Shown: one piece after another, positions 43,735 to 55,544 of the stretch
How positions within the stretch are numbered: position 1 is the first letter of the stretch
How the letters are laid out: every line of letters begins with the position of its first letter
Assembly (NCBI GenBank): GCA_009746045.1
Contig: RPFO01000059.1
Span: 2,324,068-2,388,067 of the forward strand
DNA length: 64,000 bases
Direction of reading: 5' to 3'
From: Mesostigma viride
Taxonomy: Eukaryota > Streptophyta > Mesostigmatophyceae > Mesostigmatales > Mesostigmataceae
Notes under the pieces: model-generated
Told to the model about the DNA's origin: nothing
Databases searched by the model: none
Seen by the model: the letters and a program-made list of their open reading frames with translations, nothing else
Position numbers and translations under genes: made by a program

Positions 43735-45426
43735 CCCCTAAATGGTCTGAGATCCTGCCGATAAATCGGCTGGATCTTCACAATTTTGCAAACCAGATGC
43801 CATCCAACCTACCCATATCCAATGGCTGTCCTTGGGGGCCAAGCATGTCCATGAGTTGCCCTTCGGGTTGGTATATCACAACCTCACATATATGCAGGGT
43901 AGGCCATATATAACTGCCGTCAAAGTCAGGGGGGTCAAGACGCGCGTTTTCATTTTTTGTAGAATGTGCATTTTGAATTATGTTATAAGACCTAGGCACC
44001 TACCACTTCAGGGATGATAAACAATTAGTTGCTGAACAGTTTGAGCCATTGGGGTCATCATTTGGGTGGGTATACCAACAGTTACACCCAGTACAGCCCA
44101 TAGGGGTACCGTTGGTAAAAAGCAACCAAGGGGGTAAGGGTGGGCATACTACCTACTAATATGGCCACCAACCATGCCAAACAATACATTTCCCTTCCAC
44201 AGTGATGGGGAAACATAACTGCATCATCACACTGCCCTTACATGGCACCTATGTGCAGGTGCTACCTTGTCCATGCACGTAGGTAACGTGGTACGGATAC
44301 CCTACGCAAGGCATGCATTCTAGGAGGCAGCCACCAACAAACTAGTGATGTTGAGCCTATTTCAGCCTGCCCTAGCAAGGATAAACTAGGCCTAAGCTGC
44401 TATAGCTTGCCAGGTGATGGCCAGCACACCTGGTGGCACATGCTGTCAATGGGAAGCTTTTACTCACCAGTTACGTGCTTGATGATGCCACAGAGACCAG
44501 CCAACTGCCTCACACTCATGCAATATGTGTATGGGAAATGTATAACAAACATATATGGAGGTATTCAAACCCATACAGCCTCTAAAACTTATCACCATCA
44601 CCCTGTGGCAGGTCAACTGACTGAGGGAAGCATCTAAGAAGGGTGTTTTAGAAAGGGGCCAGGCCAGGGTCAAGAAAGAGCATGAATAATGCAAAAAGAA
44701 TGTGCTACACAAGCTAGAACGTATATATAAACGTCAAACATCGATAGGAAAACGATGCTTAAGCTTTACCAGGCATGGATGGCGTTACCTTGGCCCAGGC
44801 GGTGGCCGCAAAATGGCGCATTTCGGCACACCAAAGTTGTGCAGCATGGTCGCTGGATTCGGCGATTCTGGCCACCCTTGCACGTTTACGACTACTATGT
44901 ATCATAAAAAGTACAAAGAAACCAATATATCCTTTAAAATACGCCGGAAAGGTATTGCTGTCAACGTTTCTATCGTCCGGCCTGATCGCAGTTTTTTCCA
45001 GCAAGAACGCTGCCGACACCTATCAAATGGCATTCCCGCGAACCAAAAATTGGCCTGTATGATCTTTAGGACGTATTAAATCAATATCCTAAGTTTGGTC
45101 AGAAAATTCGAACGAAAACGTAAATGCCATGCGTGGGCGCAAGCCGCCATGGCCAGGTCGTCGTTTTCCGGAATGCACGTTGTACGTGAAAAAGTACCCT
45201 GACCCCTTGTACTTTGACCGGCCAGAACACCTCTATAACTTTGTCAGAAGTATGCAAACCCATATACCATGCTTTAGAGTATTTTATAAACTTTCGATCT
45301 TCTCAGCTAAACGTTTCCTAATTCTCAATAGGTAGTTTTCGCGGCATTTGGTCGCCCGAGAAGGGGCCGATGCATCGGCTGGAACTCGATTTTTGGCGGA
45401 AAATCGGCCGCAAGACCATTTAGGGG
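43735..45426. mobile_element. 1.69-kb TTAA-flanked (piggyBac-like) non-autonomous element
   Basis: Inverted ends CCCCTAAATGGTCT are flanked by TTAA on both sides (43731-43734 and 45427-45430). piggyBac transposons duplicate TTAA. The insertion splits the integrase; the reading frames on its two sides agree once one TTAA and the element are discounted, which fixes the boundaries. No transposase-like ORF is visible; frames inside are under about 130 codons and unrecognised. Confidence 0.88.
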
Positions 45427-46002
45427 TTAAAGGACTAGCTAAGAGAGAGGTAGGGGTAAGAGGCTGTCTACCTGTATCTAGGAAGAAAGGCGTATAGCCA
45501 TGCGCAGCCTGAGGGCAATTGTTAAGGGAGAACTCTACCAGGCATAGATAATCCTCCCAATCACTCCCAGAGCCGTTAACATAGTGCCTAAGCGCTTCTT
45601 CCACTACCCTATTAAGACGTTCTACTAAATGAGAGGAGGAGGAGTGATAGGCAGTACCGAACGTAACCTTGGTACCGATAGCAGCGAAAAACTGCTGCCA
45701 AAAGTCAGAGGTAAATAACTTATCTTTATCACTAATAAACTGCCTACTCAAACCATGATATCTACTATAAACGTTATAGGCATGCGCAATCGCGTGCGGT
45801 GAGTTCTAAAGGACACGGCACGAGATGACACATACGAGTAAAACGATCTACAAAAACAAGGATCTGGGCGTTACCTCTATCATTCTTCCTAAAAGGTCCT
45901 ACAAAATCCATCATAATAGAGTCCCACGGCATGATGGGATCAGGTAGGGTTCTAGGTTCTGCTATCTGTCCTACATGGTTAGTGTCCATCTTCCCAGTAA
46001 AA
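45427..46002 (-). pseudogene. Integrase catalytic core (DDE), frameshifted
   Basis: The upstream half has PWDSIMMDFVGPF and FVDRFTRMCHLVP (first Asp); the downstream half has QFISDKDKLFTSDFW (second Asp) and AYHSSSSHLVERLNRVVEEAL (the Glu). The halves lie in different frames with a shift near 45790, so the core cannot be made as one protein here. Confidence 0.88.
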
Positions 46003-47719
46003 GTCCTAAATTTAGGACCAAGTGGAATTAAAAAATATATATGCAAACATTAAAATTTGACCCTGGAATTCGTGCCCATGACAGATAACACACTTTTTTA
46101 GTTTCTATCAAAAACCTGGGGTCAAATAATTACATTTAGTGCATGAATGGGCCCTGCCACCTGCCAGACCTCAAAGCGCGAATTTGGCCAAAATGTGGGT
46201 TTTAGGACCATTAGGACCAATTATTGTCAACACATGACCATGCTATCCACACAGTCCCTTGAGCATCTTACAAGCGCTAGGGGACCCTACGAGGCCTTGG
46301 GATGGCGGGGCAGCGTATAACAAGGCCATACCCTGCTGTGGCTGCCTCTATATATACGCGTGATTAACGGTGTCACAGATGGTGCAGGTAATGCAATATA
46401 GGGTTGCATGGTTGCTGAGGTTGCCCGGCTTGAACATGGCCCACCCCTTGCGGTAAACTTTCTCTAAGCATATGCCAAACCTTCTTTGACATCACGGACA
46501 TGCTGGCCACCACCCAGCGATGAAAAAACATTGCATTTGCATTGCAACTAACACATGAATGCAGCCAAATCAAGTTACAAAACAACGTTGTGCTAACATG
46601 CAACGCTTTGTGAGCGAATTCAGGGTGCATGTAACACGTAAACCATACTGTATATACTGTCTGAGAACACCCTGAACGACTGCAGGCCATAGGACCATGG
46701 TTTATAACATACACATGAGTAAAACTGCTCTTACGCATGTGTGTTTTAGCTGCAGCGGACGACGAAGATAGAGACGTAAAAAATTGTATGACGTAAACCA
46801 ACTATGTGTGACAGTTATGTGCACAGAGAGCGTCCCCTCTTTTTAGGCATAGCTGGCTGACTCAAAACACCACGACAGCGTTGCCAGTTACACTCATGAT
46901 CTAGGACAACCCGGCACTTACCTGCTACTTACGTCGCCTCATTCCAGATGGTTGCAAAAAAGTCGCTGAAATCCGCAGCGAGGTCAGCTTTCCGAGAGCT
47001 GAGCGCACCAAAGCTGGCCAACCGGTTCGACAATGATATAAACCACGCTTGTGCTGCGTTCTAGGTCCAAGAAATACCGAAAGTGAAGACCTATAAGGTG
47101 CGCTCGCTGCCCAGCCTGAACGTCCCTAAAACATGGTCGACAATGGAAATCGGGCAAGAATATCACGGCCCAGGCGCTCCCATGTCAAATACTCCGTTTC
47201 TAAACTCCAGACTAAAAATCGTCCACAAAAATTTCCTGGCTTGATTCGCACCACCATTGCTAATACACTAACATGTTTGTGCCAAAATCGACCCTCCGCG
47301 AGCAGGCGATCTGCGACCCATTTGTGTTGTGCCGCTGTGATACAGCGCTACACATAAAAACTTGCGCATAAAATATTCACAGCCTTTAAGCATAACTAAC
47401 AACCTTTCGTTTTTGCTACTGGGCGCCCGAAATGATAAACGCACGTGAAAACGCCGGCCACGATTGTCAGGTCGCCATATCCACCTCAGATCATTCCCGC
47501 ACCCACTTTTTCGCTCCAAAATCGGTTATATTTTTGGTCGAGGTACCTACTTTCCCGCCATTATACCCGGTACCCGGGTACGGAATCCGGGTACCATGTG
47601 CCGGTACCACGGGTCGGGTACATCATGCCGGGTACGGTCCACATGGGGTACGGTCCATATAGTGACCCCCCCCCCCCGGTACCTCGGTTATAGTGACCAC
47701 TAGGACGATTTAGGACAAA
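46003..47719. mobile_element. 1.72-kb insertion bounded by a repeated palindrome, class unknown
   Basis: The 17-bp sequence GTCCTAAATTTAGGACC occurs at 46003-46019 and again at 47720-47736, just where the integrase zinc-finger frame ends and the core frame begins. Because the repeat is palindromic it could be a target duplication or terminal inverted repeat. Inside are AT-rich ends, dispersed TAGGAC motifs and a GGTACC/GGGTAC-rich stretch (47565-47690). No transposase was recognised. Confidence 0.65.
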
Positions 47720-47736
47720 GTCCTAAATTTAGGACC

Positions 47737-48095
47737 GTGGGATGATTAACATTAGGTTTCATCTCCTGGCACGATTGGCAGGTCCTAACATACTCATCTA
47801 TATCTTTTAAAAGGGAAGGCCAATAGTAAGAGCGAGCTACTAGGTCCCGTACCCGTTTACCACCCTGGTGAGCAGCTAAGTCATGCAACTCAAAGAGCAG
47901 GGAGGAGCGACATATAGGGGGGACATACAGGCGCCATTGAGGGGGAGAATCTGCTATCTGCACATATAAAAACCCACCTACAAATTTACAAGGGTGCTTG
48001 CCTAATTGTTGGGGATGGGAGGCAATGGCAGCTAAAGCTTCCGGCTCAGTGGCAGTAAGTCTACTAATAAGGCGTTCAAGATCAGAGGTAGGCAT
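47737..48095 (-). pseudogene. Integrase N-terminal H2C2 zinc finger
   Basis: Contains ELHDLAAHQGGKRVRDLV, YYWPSLLKDIDEYV and CQSCQEMK, the HHCC finger typical of gypsy integrases. The frame runs into the palindrome-bounded insertion. Confidence 0.85.
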
Positions 48096-48293
48096 CGCTA
48101 CAGAGGTATCCAGAACAGGTTTAAAGAGGTCTCCTACCGCCTTGCCAAAGAGAAGGGGAGGTCCTAGAGGGACTATGTTATCATAAGACTTGCCTGACCT
48201 AGTCGCTATATATGGCTAAGCGGTATAGAAATTTTATTTTTCCCCTCCCCCCCACAGAGACCACAGGAAGGGCCTCACACGGGAGAGAGAGTC

Positions 48294-48758
48294 CTACGTG
48301 AGAAAGGAGATCAGGCATGCGAACAGCTGTATGAAAGAGAAGGCATAAGATTCATCATCAGGTAGTTCACCATAAGGGGTTACACCCATAGTAGTAGGAA
48401 CTAGAGTAGTATTGAGAACATCCAAGTCCTCGAAAAAGGAGTAATCTGCGCGACGGGAGAGTGCATCAGGTACTATGTTATCTACACCTTTAACATACTG
48501 AAGTTTAAAAGGGGAAAACTGTGCTAAAAACTCCATCCAGCGCGCTTGACGAGGGGTAAGGTTGGGTTGGGAGAGCAGATGGGTAAGGGGACGGTGGTCC
48601 GTTTGTATAACTAATCTATAAGGATCTATCTCACAGGGTTCATTCAGGCAAACATCAAATTGGGCACCTTTAAGAAAATGCTGCCACGCGTGGCAACAAT
48701 ACACCACAGCTAAGAGTTCCTGCTGGTGTACAGGATAGTTAAGCTCCGCAGGGAGCAT
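48294..48758 (-). pseudogene. Retroelement RNase H domain
   Basis: Contains ELNYPVHQQELLAVVYC, IQTDHRPLTHLLSQ and FKLQYVKGVDNIVPDALSRR, standard gypsy RNase H motifs. The start of the domain (FVVATDAS) is in the RT frame; an apparent 4-base duplication (ATAGATAG near 48825) separates the frames. Confidence 0.9.
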
Positions 48759-48774
48759 TGTCCTAGAAATATAC

Positions 48775-50043
48775 TCAATTGGCTGTAGGCCCTGACCCTG
48801 ATCCTGGAGAAGGACTCCCCCTATCTATAGCTACCTTACTAGCGTCTGTAGCTACCACGAAGGGTTTGGTAGTGTCGGGTAGGATGAGTACGGGAGGAGA
48901 GAGGAGTAGGGATTTTAAACACTGAAAAGCAGACTGACACTCACTACTCCAGACAAAGGGGATATCTTTCTTTAATAAATGATTGATAGGGGCTGCTATA
49001 GTTGCGAAACGGGGGATGAAACGCCTATAGTAAGAGGCAATCCCTAGGAAACTACGCACACTTTTAACGTCGGTAGGGGTAGGCCATTCCTGAATTGACT
49101 TAGTTTTATCCGGGTCGGTAGCGACCCCGGCATCTGACAAAACATGCCCTAAAAATGGTACACTCCTACCAGAACGAACTTCAGCACGGCGAGCCCACAA
49201 GGAATTTTCAGACATTATTTCTAGGACTTTCTTTAAATCACGTAGGTGCGTTTCAAAATCAGGAGAGTAAATAAGGATGTCATCTAAGTAAGCCTGAGCA
49301 CAAGAACGATCGTGCTCCGCTAAAGAAACAGAGGAGAAGGAAGGATCCTTTAAATCAGAGGACACTTGGGGAAGGTGAGAGTTACCCATAACAGGTCTAA
49401 GCACTTCATTCATCAACATTTGAAAAGAGGCAGGAGAATTACAGAGTCCCATAGCCGCTACTCTAAACTGATAATGACCAAAAGGGGTAGCAAAGGCGGT
49501 TTTATGGCAATCCTCAGGCGCTATACGCAGTTGCCAAAAACCATCTGCACAATCCAGTACCGTGAAACAGGTAGAACCTTTAACCTTATTAAATATATCA
49601 TCAATACGAGGTAGAGGGTATTTAGACTTCACAGTAATATCATTTAACTTCCTATAATCAGTAACTAAGCGAAACTTGCCATTTGGCTTAGGGACTAACA
49701 GGACACCAGCTGAGTAGGGGGAGTTACTAGGCTCTATCAATCCTGCTTCTAATAGTGACACTAAAATCTGTTTTAGTTCCTTTAACTCGGTAGGGCCCAT
49801 TCTATACATCGGAGAGTGCGTAGGAACTGCACCGTCCTTAATAACTACACGGTGTAAAACAGAACGAGGAGGAGGATAAGAAGGAGTCTTTTCTTCAAAA
49901 ACTTTGGAGGAATCTATCACAGCCATGTATCTTACTATTTCATTTTCAGTAAATCCCACTCCTATTGTATCCACTGTGTTCACATCTATATCCACACTAT
50001 TATTAGTGATAGGTATCTCCTGTACTTCTAACTGAAGGAACAT
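48775..50043 (-). pseudogene. Ty3/gypsy reverse transcriptase
   Basis: Contains LIEPSNSPYSAGVLLVPKP, RLVTDYRKLND, the catalytic YLDDILIYS, FLGHVLSDAG and a tether into FVVATDASK. The frame overlaps the protease ORF by 16 bases in a different phase, either a frameshift site or a lesion. The last residues are out of frame after the RNase H boundary shift. Confidence 0.95.
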
Positions 50044-50579
50044 ACATAATAGTATCCATATTCCTTTAGTTCAGATCGCAATTCATCATTGGACATTAAT
50101 ACTTCAGGTATAGGTCTTACAGGAGGATCAACAGGTGTAGGAGGAGTAATATCTACCAAGGATAAATTTTCTACTCTATAATGACGTTCCGGTACCCAGT
50201 AAGAGCTATCTGGAAACCAAATGACCATGGTATCATAATTAATAGTAATCTTATTATCCTGGTGCCAATCTAATCCTAGTAATACATCAGCGGTAGTGAT
50301 AGGGCCTATAGTGGCCGTCAGGTTGACAGTACGTCCTTGTATGACCAGGGGAAGGGACACCGTACCCGGGGAATGACTGGTGCGACCGTCAGCATAATGG
50401 ACAGTGACAGGTTTGGTGTGAGGGATAGGGACTAGTCCTAAACGCCTAACTAGGGCCTCGCTCACAAAGGAGCTAGCCGCACCGCTATCCACTAACACAG
50501 AGACATTCAAAAGTTCATCAGCATGCAAGAAGGGGTCTACAACAGTGTGGGGAACGGTTAAGCCACCATTCAAAAACAT
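50028..50579 (-). pseudogene. Retropepsin-like aspartic protease
   Basis: VSVLVDSGAASSFVSEALV is the D-S/T-G catalytic motif with its flap side, and ADVLLGLDWHQDN is the conserved second motif of gypsy proteases. The frame stays open upstream to about 50690, next to the gag stop. Confidence 0.9.
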
Positions 50580-50685
50580 AAGAGGACGGACACGTAGTGG
50601 TAGGGATGATTCAGCTCCTACAGAGGTTATAAAAACAGGCAGGCAAAAATTATTATCTGGGGTACTATCTAAGGACCTGTCCAGG

Positions 50686-51720
50686 TTACCCCCGGCTGAC
50701 AGGCCTACTGTTCCCCCTCCCCCCCAAATCCATAGGAACTAACCCCGAAGAAGACCCTGGCGAAAAAGCCACTGCTGGAGGGTCACGAGGGAGCGAAGAG
50801 GGTGCAGGAGCCTGATTATCATAGGGGAACCCTGAGGGTCCTGTCTGCACAGCATTCAGCCTACTAGGGGTAGCTGAGGGAATGCGTCCTGGAGTGGGAC
50901 GAATAGGAGCACTCTGAGGGGTACGAGGAGGGCGAGCGTCGGGATGAGGGGGAGCACCCGAAAGGAACTTGGGGCACTCACGTTTAAGATGACCTACTTC
51001 CTTACAATGATAGCATGTGATATGAGAGACATCCAGAGCTGAAAGGTCAGTAACACAAATGTCTAATTCTTCTACATAGGAGTTCTCCTCCTCAGGGGTA
51101 AGGCTAATGTTATTAATACGGGAACGGGTAGGAAGAGAAGGAGTGGTGAAGAAATCTGCTACTCGTAAGAGATGCTGGCGCACATGCTTGAGAGGCAGAT
51201 CAGTAAAACGGTAGGCAGAGAACTGGCGCTTGACCTCACGTAATAAGGGTCTACTGAGGCCTTGTAGGAAACAAGCCCGTACTTCTGCGCCCGACAAATC
51301 CCTAATTCGTACCATCTGTGCATCAAATTCTTTCATATACTCCCTAAACGATTTAGTACCTTGCTGCAAAGTACCAAAGGATAATCTATCCTGCCAATCT
51401 GCATCAGGAGGAACTAAATGGTTCTCTAAACGCTTAAACAATTCTGCTACTGAGTTAGGGTAGGCATGAGAGGCCAAGGATTCACACTGGATGAGATTAG
51501 CAAGCTCAGGGGTAATGCAGGTAGTAAGATAGTGAGGAACTAATACAGCATCCGAGAGACGCCATCTATTATGATTTTGCCACGACTCTGTGTTCTGGGT
51601 AAGCAACATAATAAAAGTGAAAAACTGTTGAGGTGTAGACTTGACATCCAACTTGGGAAGGTTAGCAAAGAGGGGAAGAGCAGGGGGCTTAGGGGGATTA
51701 GAAGGGTCAGATTTACCCAT
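50686..51720 (-). CDS. Gag polyprotein, capsid and zinc knuckle
   Basis: Residues 25-210 show the retrotransposon gag pattern (PQQFFTFIMLLTQN, SFREYMKEFDAQMVRIRDLS, RACFLQGLSRPLLREVK). CYHCKEVGHLKREC near 245 is a CCHC zinc knuckle, followed by a Pro-rich tail. The frame ends in a G-rich stretch (GGGGGGAGGGGG) just before the protease frame, a plausible slippery site. Confidence 0.9.
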   Translation of the reverse strand: MGKSDPSNPPKPPALPLFANLPKLDVKSTPQQFFTFIMLLTQNTESWQNHNRWRLSDAVLVPHYLTTCITPELANLIQCESLASHAYPNSVAELFKRLENHLVPPDADWQDRLSFGTLQQGTKSFREYMKEFDAQMVRIRDLSGAEVRACFLQGLSRPLLREVKRQFSAYRFTDLPLKHVRQHLLRVADFFTTPSLPTRSRINNISLTPEEENSYVEELDICVTDLSALDVSHITCYHCKEVGHLKRECPKFLSGAPPHPDARPPRTPQSAPIRPTPGRIPSATPSRLNAVQTGPSGFPYDNQAPAPSSLPRDPPAVAFSPGSSSGLVPMDLGGRGNSRPVSRG

Positions 51721-51742
51721 AGGACCACTGTCTGATCCACTG

Positions 51743-52444
51743 CTACATACGAGGGATAGAAAGAAGGGAGAGGAAAGGTTTTGGATAGAGGTCTAGAAGG
51801 GGCCACCGTTTCAGGATGGTGCCCATATAGGAGAAGGGAACAGTATATTGCTCACGAAGGGAGGAGTAGGCAAAATGATCATAATTTCTGTCATCTAGAG
51901 GCATGGTGCTGAAATCACTATTAACTTCTAAATCAGCCACACGGGTAGGGACCTGGGCAGCCTCGTAGGCCGTATCAGGGTATGCCCATGCAAGAAGCAG
52001 GAGGATAAAATGGGACTGCACTAGGGCGACCAGAAGGACCAACAGGGGCAGAGGTACGACCCGTGTTATAAGTAGGAATGGAAGGCACAGGGTGGGAAGG
52101 AGGCCTAGAAGCATTGTTAGTGAGTGAGGACCTAATTGAAGGTTGAGCCAAGGTAGCATGCAGGAGGGGCAGGGGCCTGGTTCATGGCAAAAGAGGGTTC
52201 ATCACTAAATCTGACACGTTGTTCAAAGGTAGGTGGGGTACTTAAGGGAGGGACGACGGCGACCACCAGTAGTAGGAGAAGGAGGTGAGGTACGCAGATT
52301 ACCTTGAGGAGTGAGATGGTGCACCGTTTCCAAGGAGTCCCGTCGGTTACCACGAGTATTGTTATTGTTATTAGTAGTATTATTATGAATAGCAGTATTA
52401 TTGGTAGGTATAATAGGCGACATATCTCCACCCCCTGGATCCAT
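51743..52444 (-). pseudogene. Degenerate gag N-terminal leader
   Basis: Coding-like stretches switch frame at least twice: an Asn/Thr-rich start at 52444 (MDPGGGDMSPI), then FEQRVRFSDEPSFAMNQ, then RVADLEVNSDFSTMPLDD and YTVPFSYMGTI. They appear to be the N-terminal part of gag broken by indels. Confidence 0.6.
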
Positions 52445-52450
52445 GTTTAA

Positions 52451-55037
52451 TTAAGGGGACGGGACACCCCCGAATTTTTTGGCGCCAAAAAATTCGCGCC
52501 GGAGCCGAAGGTCACAAATTTCACGTGCACGGTGCGCGCACCCCTTGCGGAAGTGGCCATGGCGACTGCGTTCAGGCGAAACTACCACACTAGGGCAGGC
52601 GAAATGCAAAAATTTTACTCGAATCTAAAAGTAGATGAGTTTATGATGTTAGTTTGTGGCGGAAATCAGCTGGTTTACAATATCGCTGTTGTTTTTTTAT
52701 GCCATCGGCATGGGGGGTAATCTGAATTTTTTGGTCGCGCGGAATGAAATAGAATTCATGATAGCGGCTGTAAAATAGCGGTTTTGGGGGCTGTTCTGAC
52801 CTTGAAGCAGGCATTAATATCGGTTGCATCGAATTCTAAACCGAGCTGGTGCTTTTTGCCAGATTTTCGGCCATTCTCGGTAAGTAATTGTTCAGACCTG
52901 CGCAGTGCGTGTCTGACCTGTCCATGGAAGAACGGCTGTTGTTGCGCGCCTGGGCGAGGGATTTACGAGGGCAAGGTACAGATTTGTCGCGAACGTTATC
53001 TGCTATCGGTGCTTTCTTCTATGAGCTCATCGTTCGAGGTTTTTTGCGTTCTTTTTGGGCAGTTTCCGCCAGCTAGCTCGCCGTCGCTTGCCGTTGTGTT
53101 GTCGAATACCTGTCAGCTTTAGATTGTTTTCGTTGATGTCGTGATCAGGGCCGCTTCAGTCGCAGCCTATAGCTCTTCGGGAAGGTATAAGGCATTTCAT
53201 AAAACGTGTTCTGGCAAGGATGTTGTGCGCATGGACGCTTCTTGTTGTTTGAGAGTGACGCACCCTCTCCTCACAGGCCGCAGCGGTGCCCATCACAGCG
53301 CTCATGCGGTGAAGGGCCGCCAATGGTTTCTTTGCATTTTATCGTGCAGGGATGGAAGTGTTATAGTGATGATGATGTTGGAGATATTGCATTTGTGTGA
53401 CTGCATGTAGATAGCTGGCACCAATGGTTGTTTGAGCTTTCCTTTGTTATGATGATGTGACAAGACTACAATGTGCAGAGCCAACCATGGTTGACATGCA
53501 TGACTGCATGCAAGCTATATATACCATGTTCTTACTTCAATGGTTCCTTGCCCTCCATAGTCCCAGTTTGTCATCCATGCCGGGGAGGACAGTTTAGGAG
53601 GTGTTGTTGTGTTGATTAGCTTGGTTGGCATCAACCTTACACTCTAACCTGGGAGAAACATAGGAAATGCTGCTTAGGCATGTTAGGGCTACCATCGTCA
53701 AGGCTATGCACATATTTACAAGGCTGGCCATGCTGGAGGGATGATGAAGACATATGAGGTGCGTGGCCACCCCTTTGTACTTTGTAAACATACTCTGCAT
53801 GGTTTTGGTGCATGTTGGATGGCATATTAAGTGGCACTGTGGGGTTACTAACTTACTGAGTGGTCCTTAGCGCCTTGTCATGTGGTCATATAGGAAACCC
53901 ATCAACTTGAGCAGTTCTTGTCGCAATGACCCCCCACATTGAGCATGCGTTGCCGTCAGCGTGCAAGAGTTGATTATGTGTGCTTTGGTCAGTTTGCAGA
54001 TGTCTTTGATGAAGAAGGAGGTGCTAGTGTGGCTAAAATGTTACTCTAATTTCCTTGTAGCGTCTACATGGGTGGCCGTCTTGGAATGGTTGTAACTCGG
54101 GCAGTTCTTGTCAGAATGGCGTCAAACCTTGAACATAGGAGGTACCAAATGTGCAGAGAATGGTAGTATGTGGTTTGGCCAGTTTTCATGAGGCTTAGAT
54201 GTATAAAGGGGTGTTAGTGTGGTTAAATACTAGCTAAAACCTCCCTTAGCTTCGTCACAGGTGGCAATCTAGGAATATCCATCAAATAGGGCTGCGCTTG
54301 TCAGAATGACCTGAAAATTTGGGGCTGCATGTCCCCCCCTCTCTAGTATTTGGGAATATATGATTTGGCACTATTGCACGTGTTTATGATTTGTTTTTTT
54401 TTTTGTTTAAAAAAGGACCCTTTTTGCGGGAAAATCCATCAATGTGTCTAAACATCATTATTTTGTGCTCAAAATTAGGCAGGCTTTCTCAAAAGTGGGG
54501 GAAATATGCGGGAATATATGATTTGGTCCCATGCAATATTCTGATCAGGCACTCCGCAAAGGTGAAAACCTTTGCGTTCAGTGCCGGGCCGCGGAAAACG
54601 TGGAAAACGCGATCTGCAAATGAATCCGACCGGAATCGAACTGGGGACCTCTCGCACCAATTTTGCTGACTATAGGACGGACGTCTCCGGTTACCATGGC
54701 ATCGCCAACTTACACCTACAGTCATCCGCAAAAGTTCTCCTGTCCGGGGAGTGATGCAAGCCTTTCGGATTTGGTACTAGATAAATCACTCGAGATCTGT
54801 GTGTAGGATCCATGCAATATGTTTGCCCATTGTCCTAGGAAAAATGTGACTAAAATAGCGTCTTTTCTATTTTTAGCGCGTAACCGGTGTATGGTGGGGG
54901 CTAGTATGGTCACCCCCAAGTGGCTGGAAAAATTTTTTTTTATCATATTTATGGTCCCCAATCATCATTGGATTTTTAGCACATGCATAGGTATGGTTTC
55001 CAGAAAAGTGCCCTTTAGGGGTGTCCCCTCCCCTTAA
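52451..55037. mobile_element. 2.6-kb TTAA-flanked non-autonomous element
   Basis: Ends TTAAGGGGACGGGACACCCC (left) and the inverse of TTAAGGGGAGGGGACACCCC (right) face each other, and another TTAA lies outside each end (52447-52450, 55038-55041). This is the piggyBac-type signature, with ends different from the 43735 element. It sits between gag and the upstream ORF. A palindrome CGAATTTTTTGGCGCC and its complement lie next to the left end. No transposase recognised; a tRNA B-box-like sequence lies at 54632-54642. Confidence 0.8.
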
Positions 55038-55151
55038 TTAAAGGAAAGAAAACAACAAACGTTGCCTTAGGAAAGGAATAGGAATCTAAATTGAAGCAAT
55101 AAAGGCAAAAGGAAAAACCTTGAATGTCTTAAGCAAAGAAAACAATTAAAA

Positions 55152-55544
55152 TCAATCCTTTTCAACCACAGTAATGGATAGGGAACCAAACTCTAAGGTG
55201 AGAGGAGTATCTGAGCTAGATGAGGATGCAGCCCGTCTAGGGGGAGAAGAAGGAGGGGTAGCAAAAACTAGAGCTTCTACGGGAGGACGACCATGAGGAA
55301 TAGAACGTACATGTAGGCCTAAATCTGATTCACTATGGTCTATAAGGAACTGCTGAGCTTCTTCAAAGGTCACAAATTTCTTATACCTAACTACGTTATA
55401 TGTACGGTTTTGCACTATCTTCCTAGCATCTGACCAAGAAAGGAAAATGGCGGACCATTGAGGGGTAATAACCACGTAATATTTGGCTAAGCAATTATCG
55501 CTGGAAGAATGGGAAGGAGCAGTAAAAGCACGACACTGGCTCAT
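55152..55544 (-). CDS. Leader ORF with RNase H1-type hybrid-binding (viroplasmin-like) domain
   Basis: A 130-codon frame between the 5' LTR and gag. Residues ~20-70 carry KYYVVITPQWSAIFLSW, YNVVRYKKFVTFEEAQQFL, matching the YYVV...SW...YKxFxTxEEAxxF pattern of the RNase H1 N-terminal domain also found in caulimovirus viroplasmin. In RNase H1 this fold binds RNA/DNA hybrids. The rest is Ser/Pro-rich. Its position in front of gag is unusual for chromoviruses. Confidence 0.72.
   Translation of the reverse strand: MSQCRAFTAPSHSSSDNCLAKYYVVITPQWSAIFLSWSDARKIVQNRTYNVVRYKKFVTFEEAQQFLIDHSESDLGLHVRSIPHGRPPVEALVFATPPSSPPRRAASSSSSDTPLTLEFGSLSITVVEKD

Noticed and set aside
54560-54690. tRNA gene on the minus strand
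   Set aside because: Only a B-box-like AGTTCGATTCC is present; the T stem pairs poorly and no acceptor or anticodon arm can be drawn. At best it is a tRNA-derived relic.
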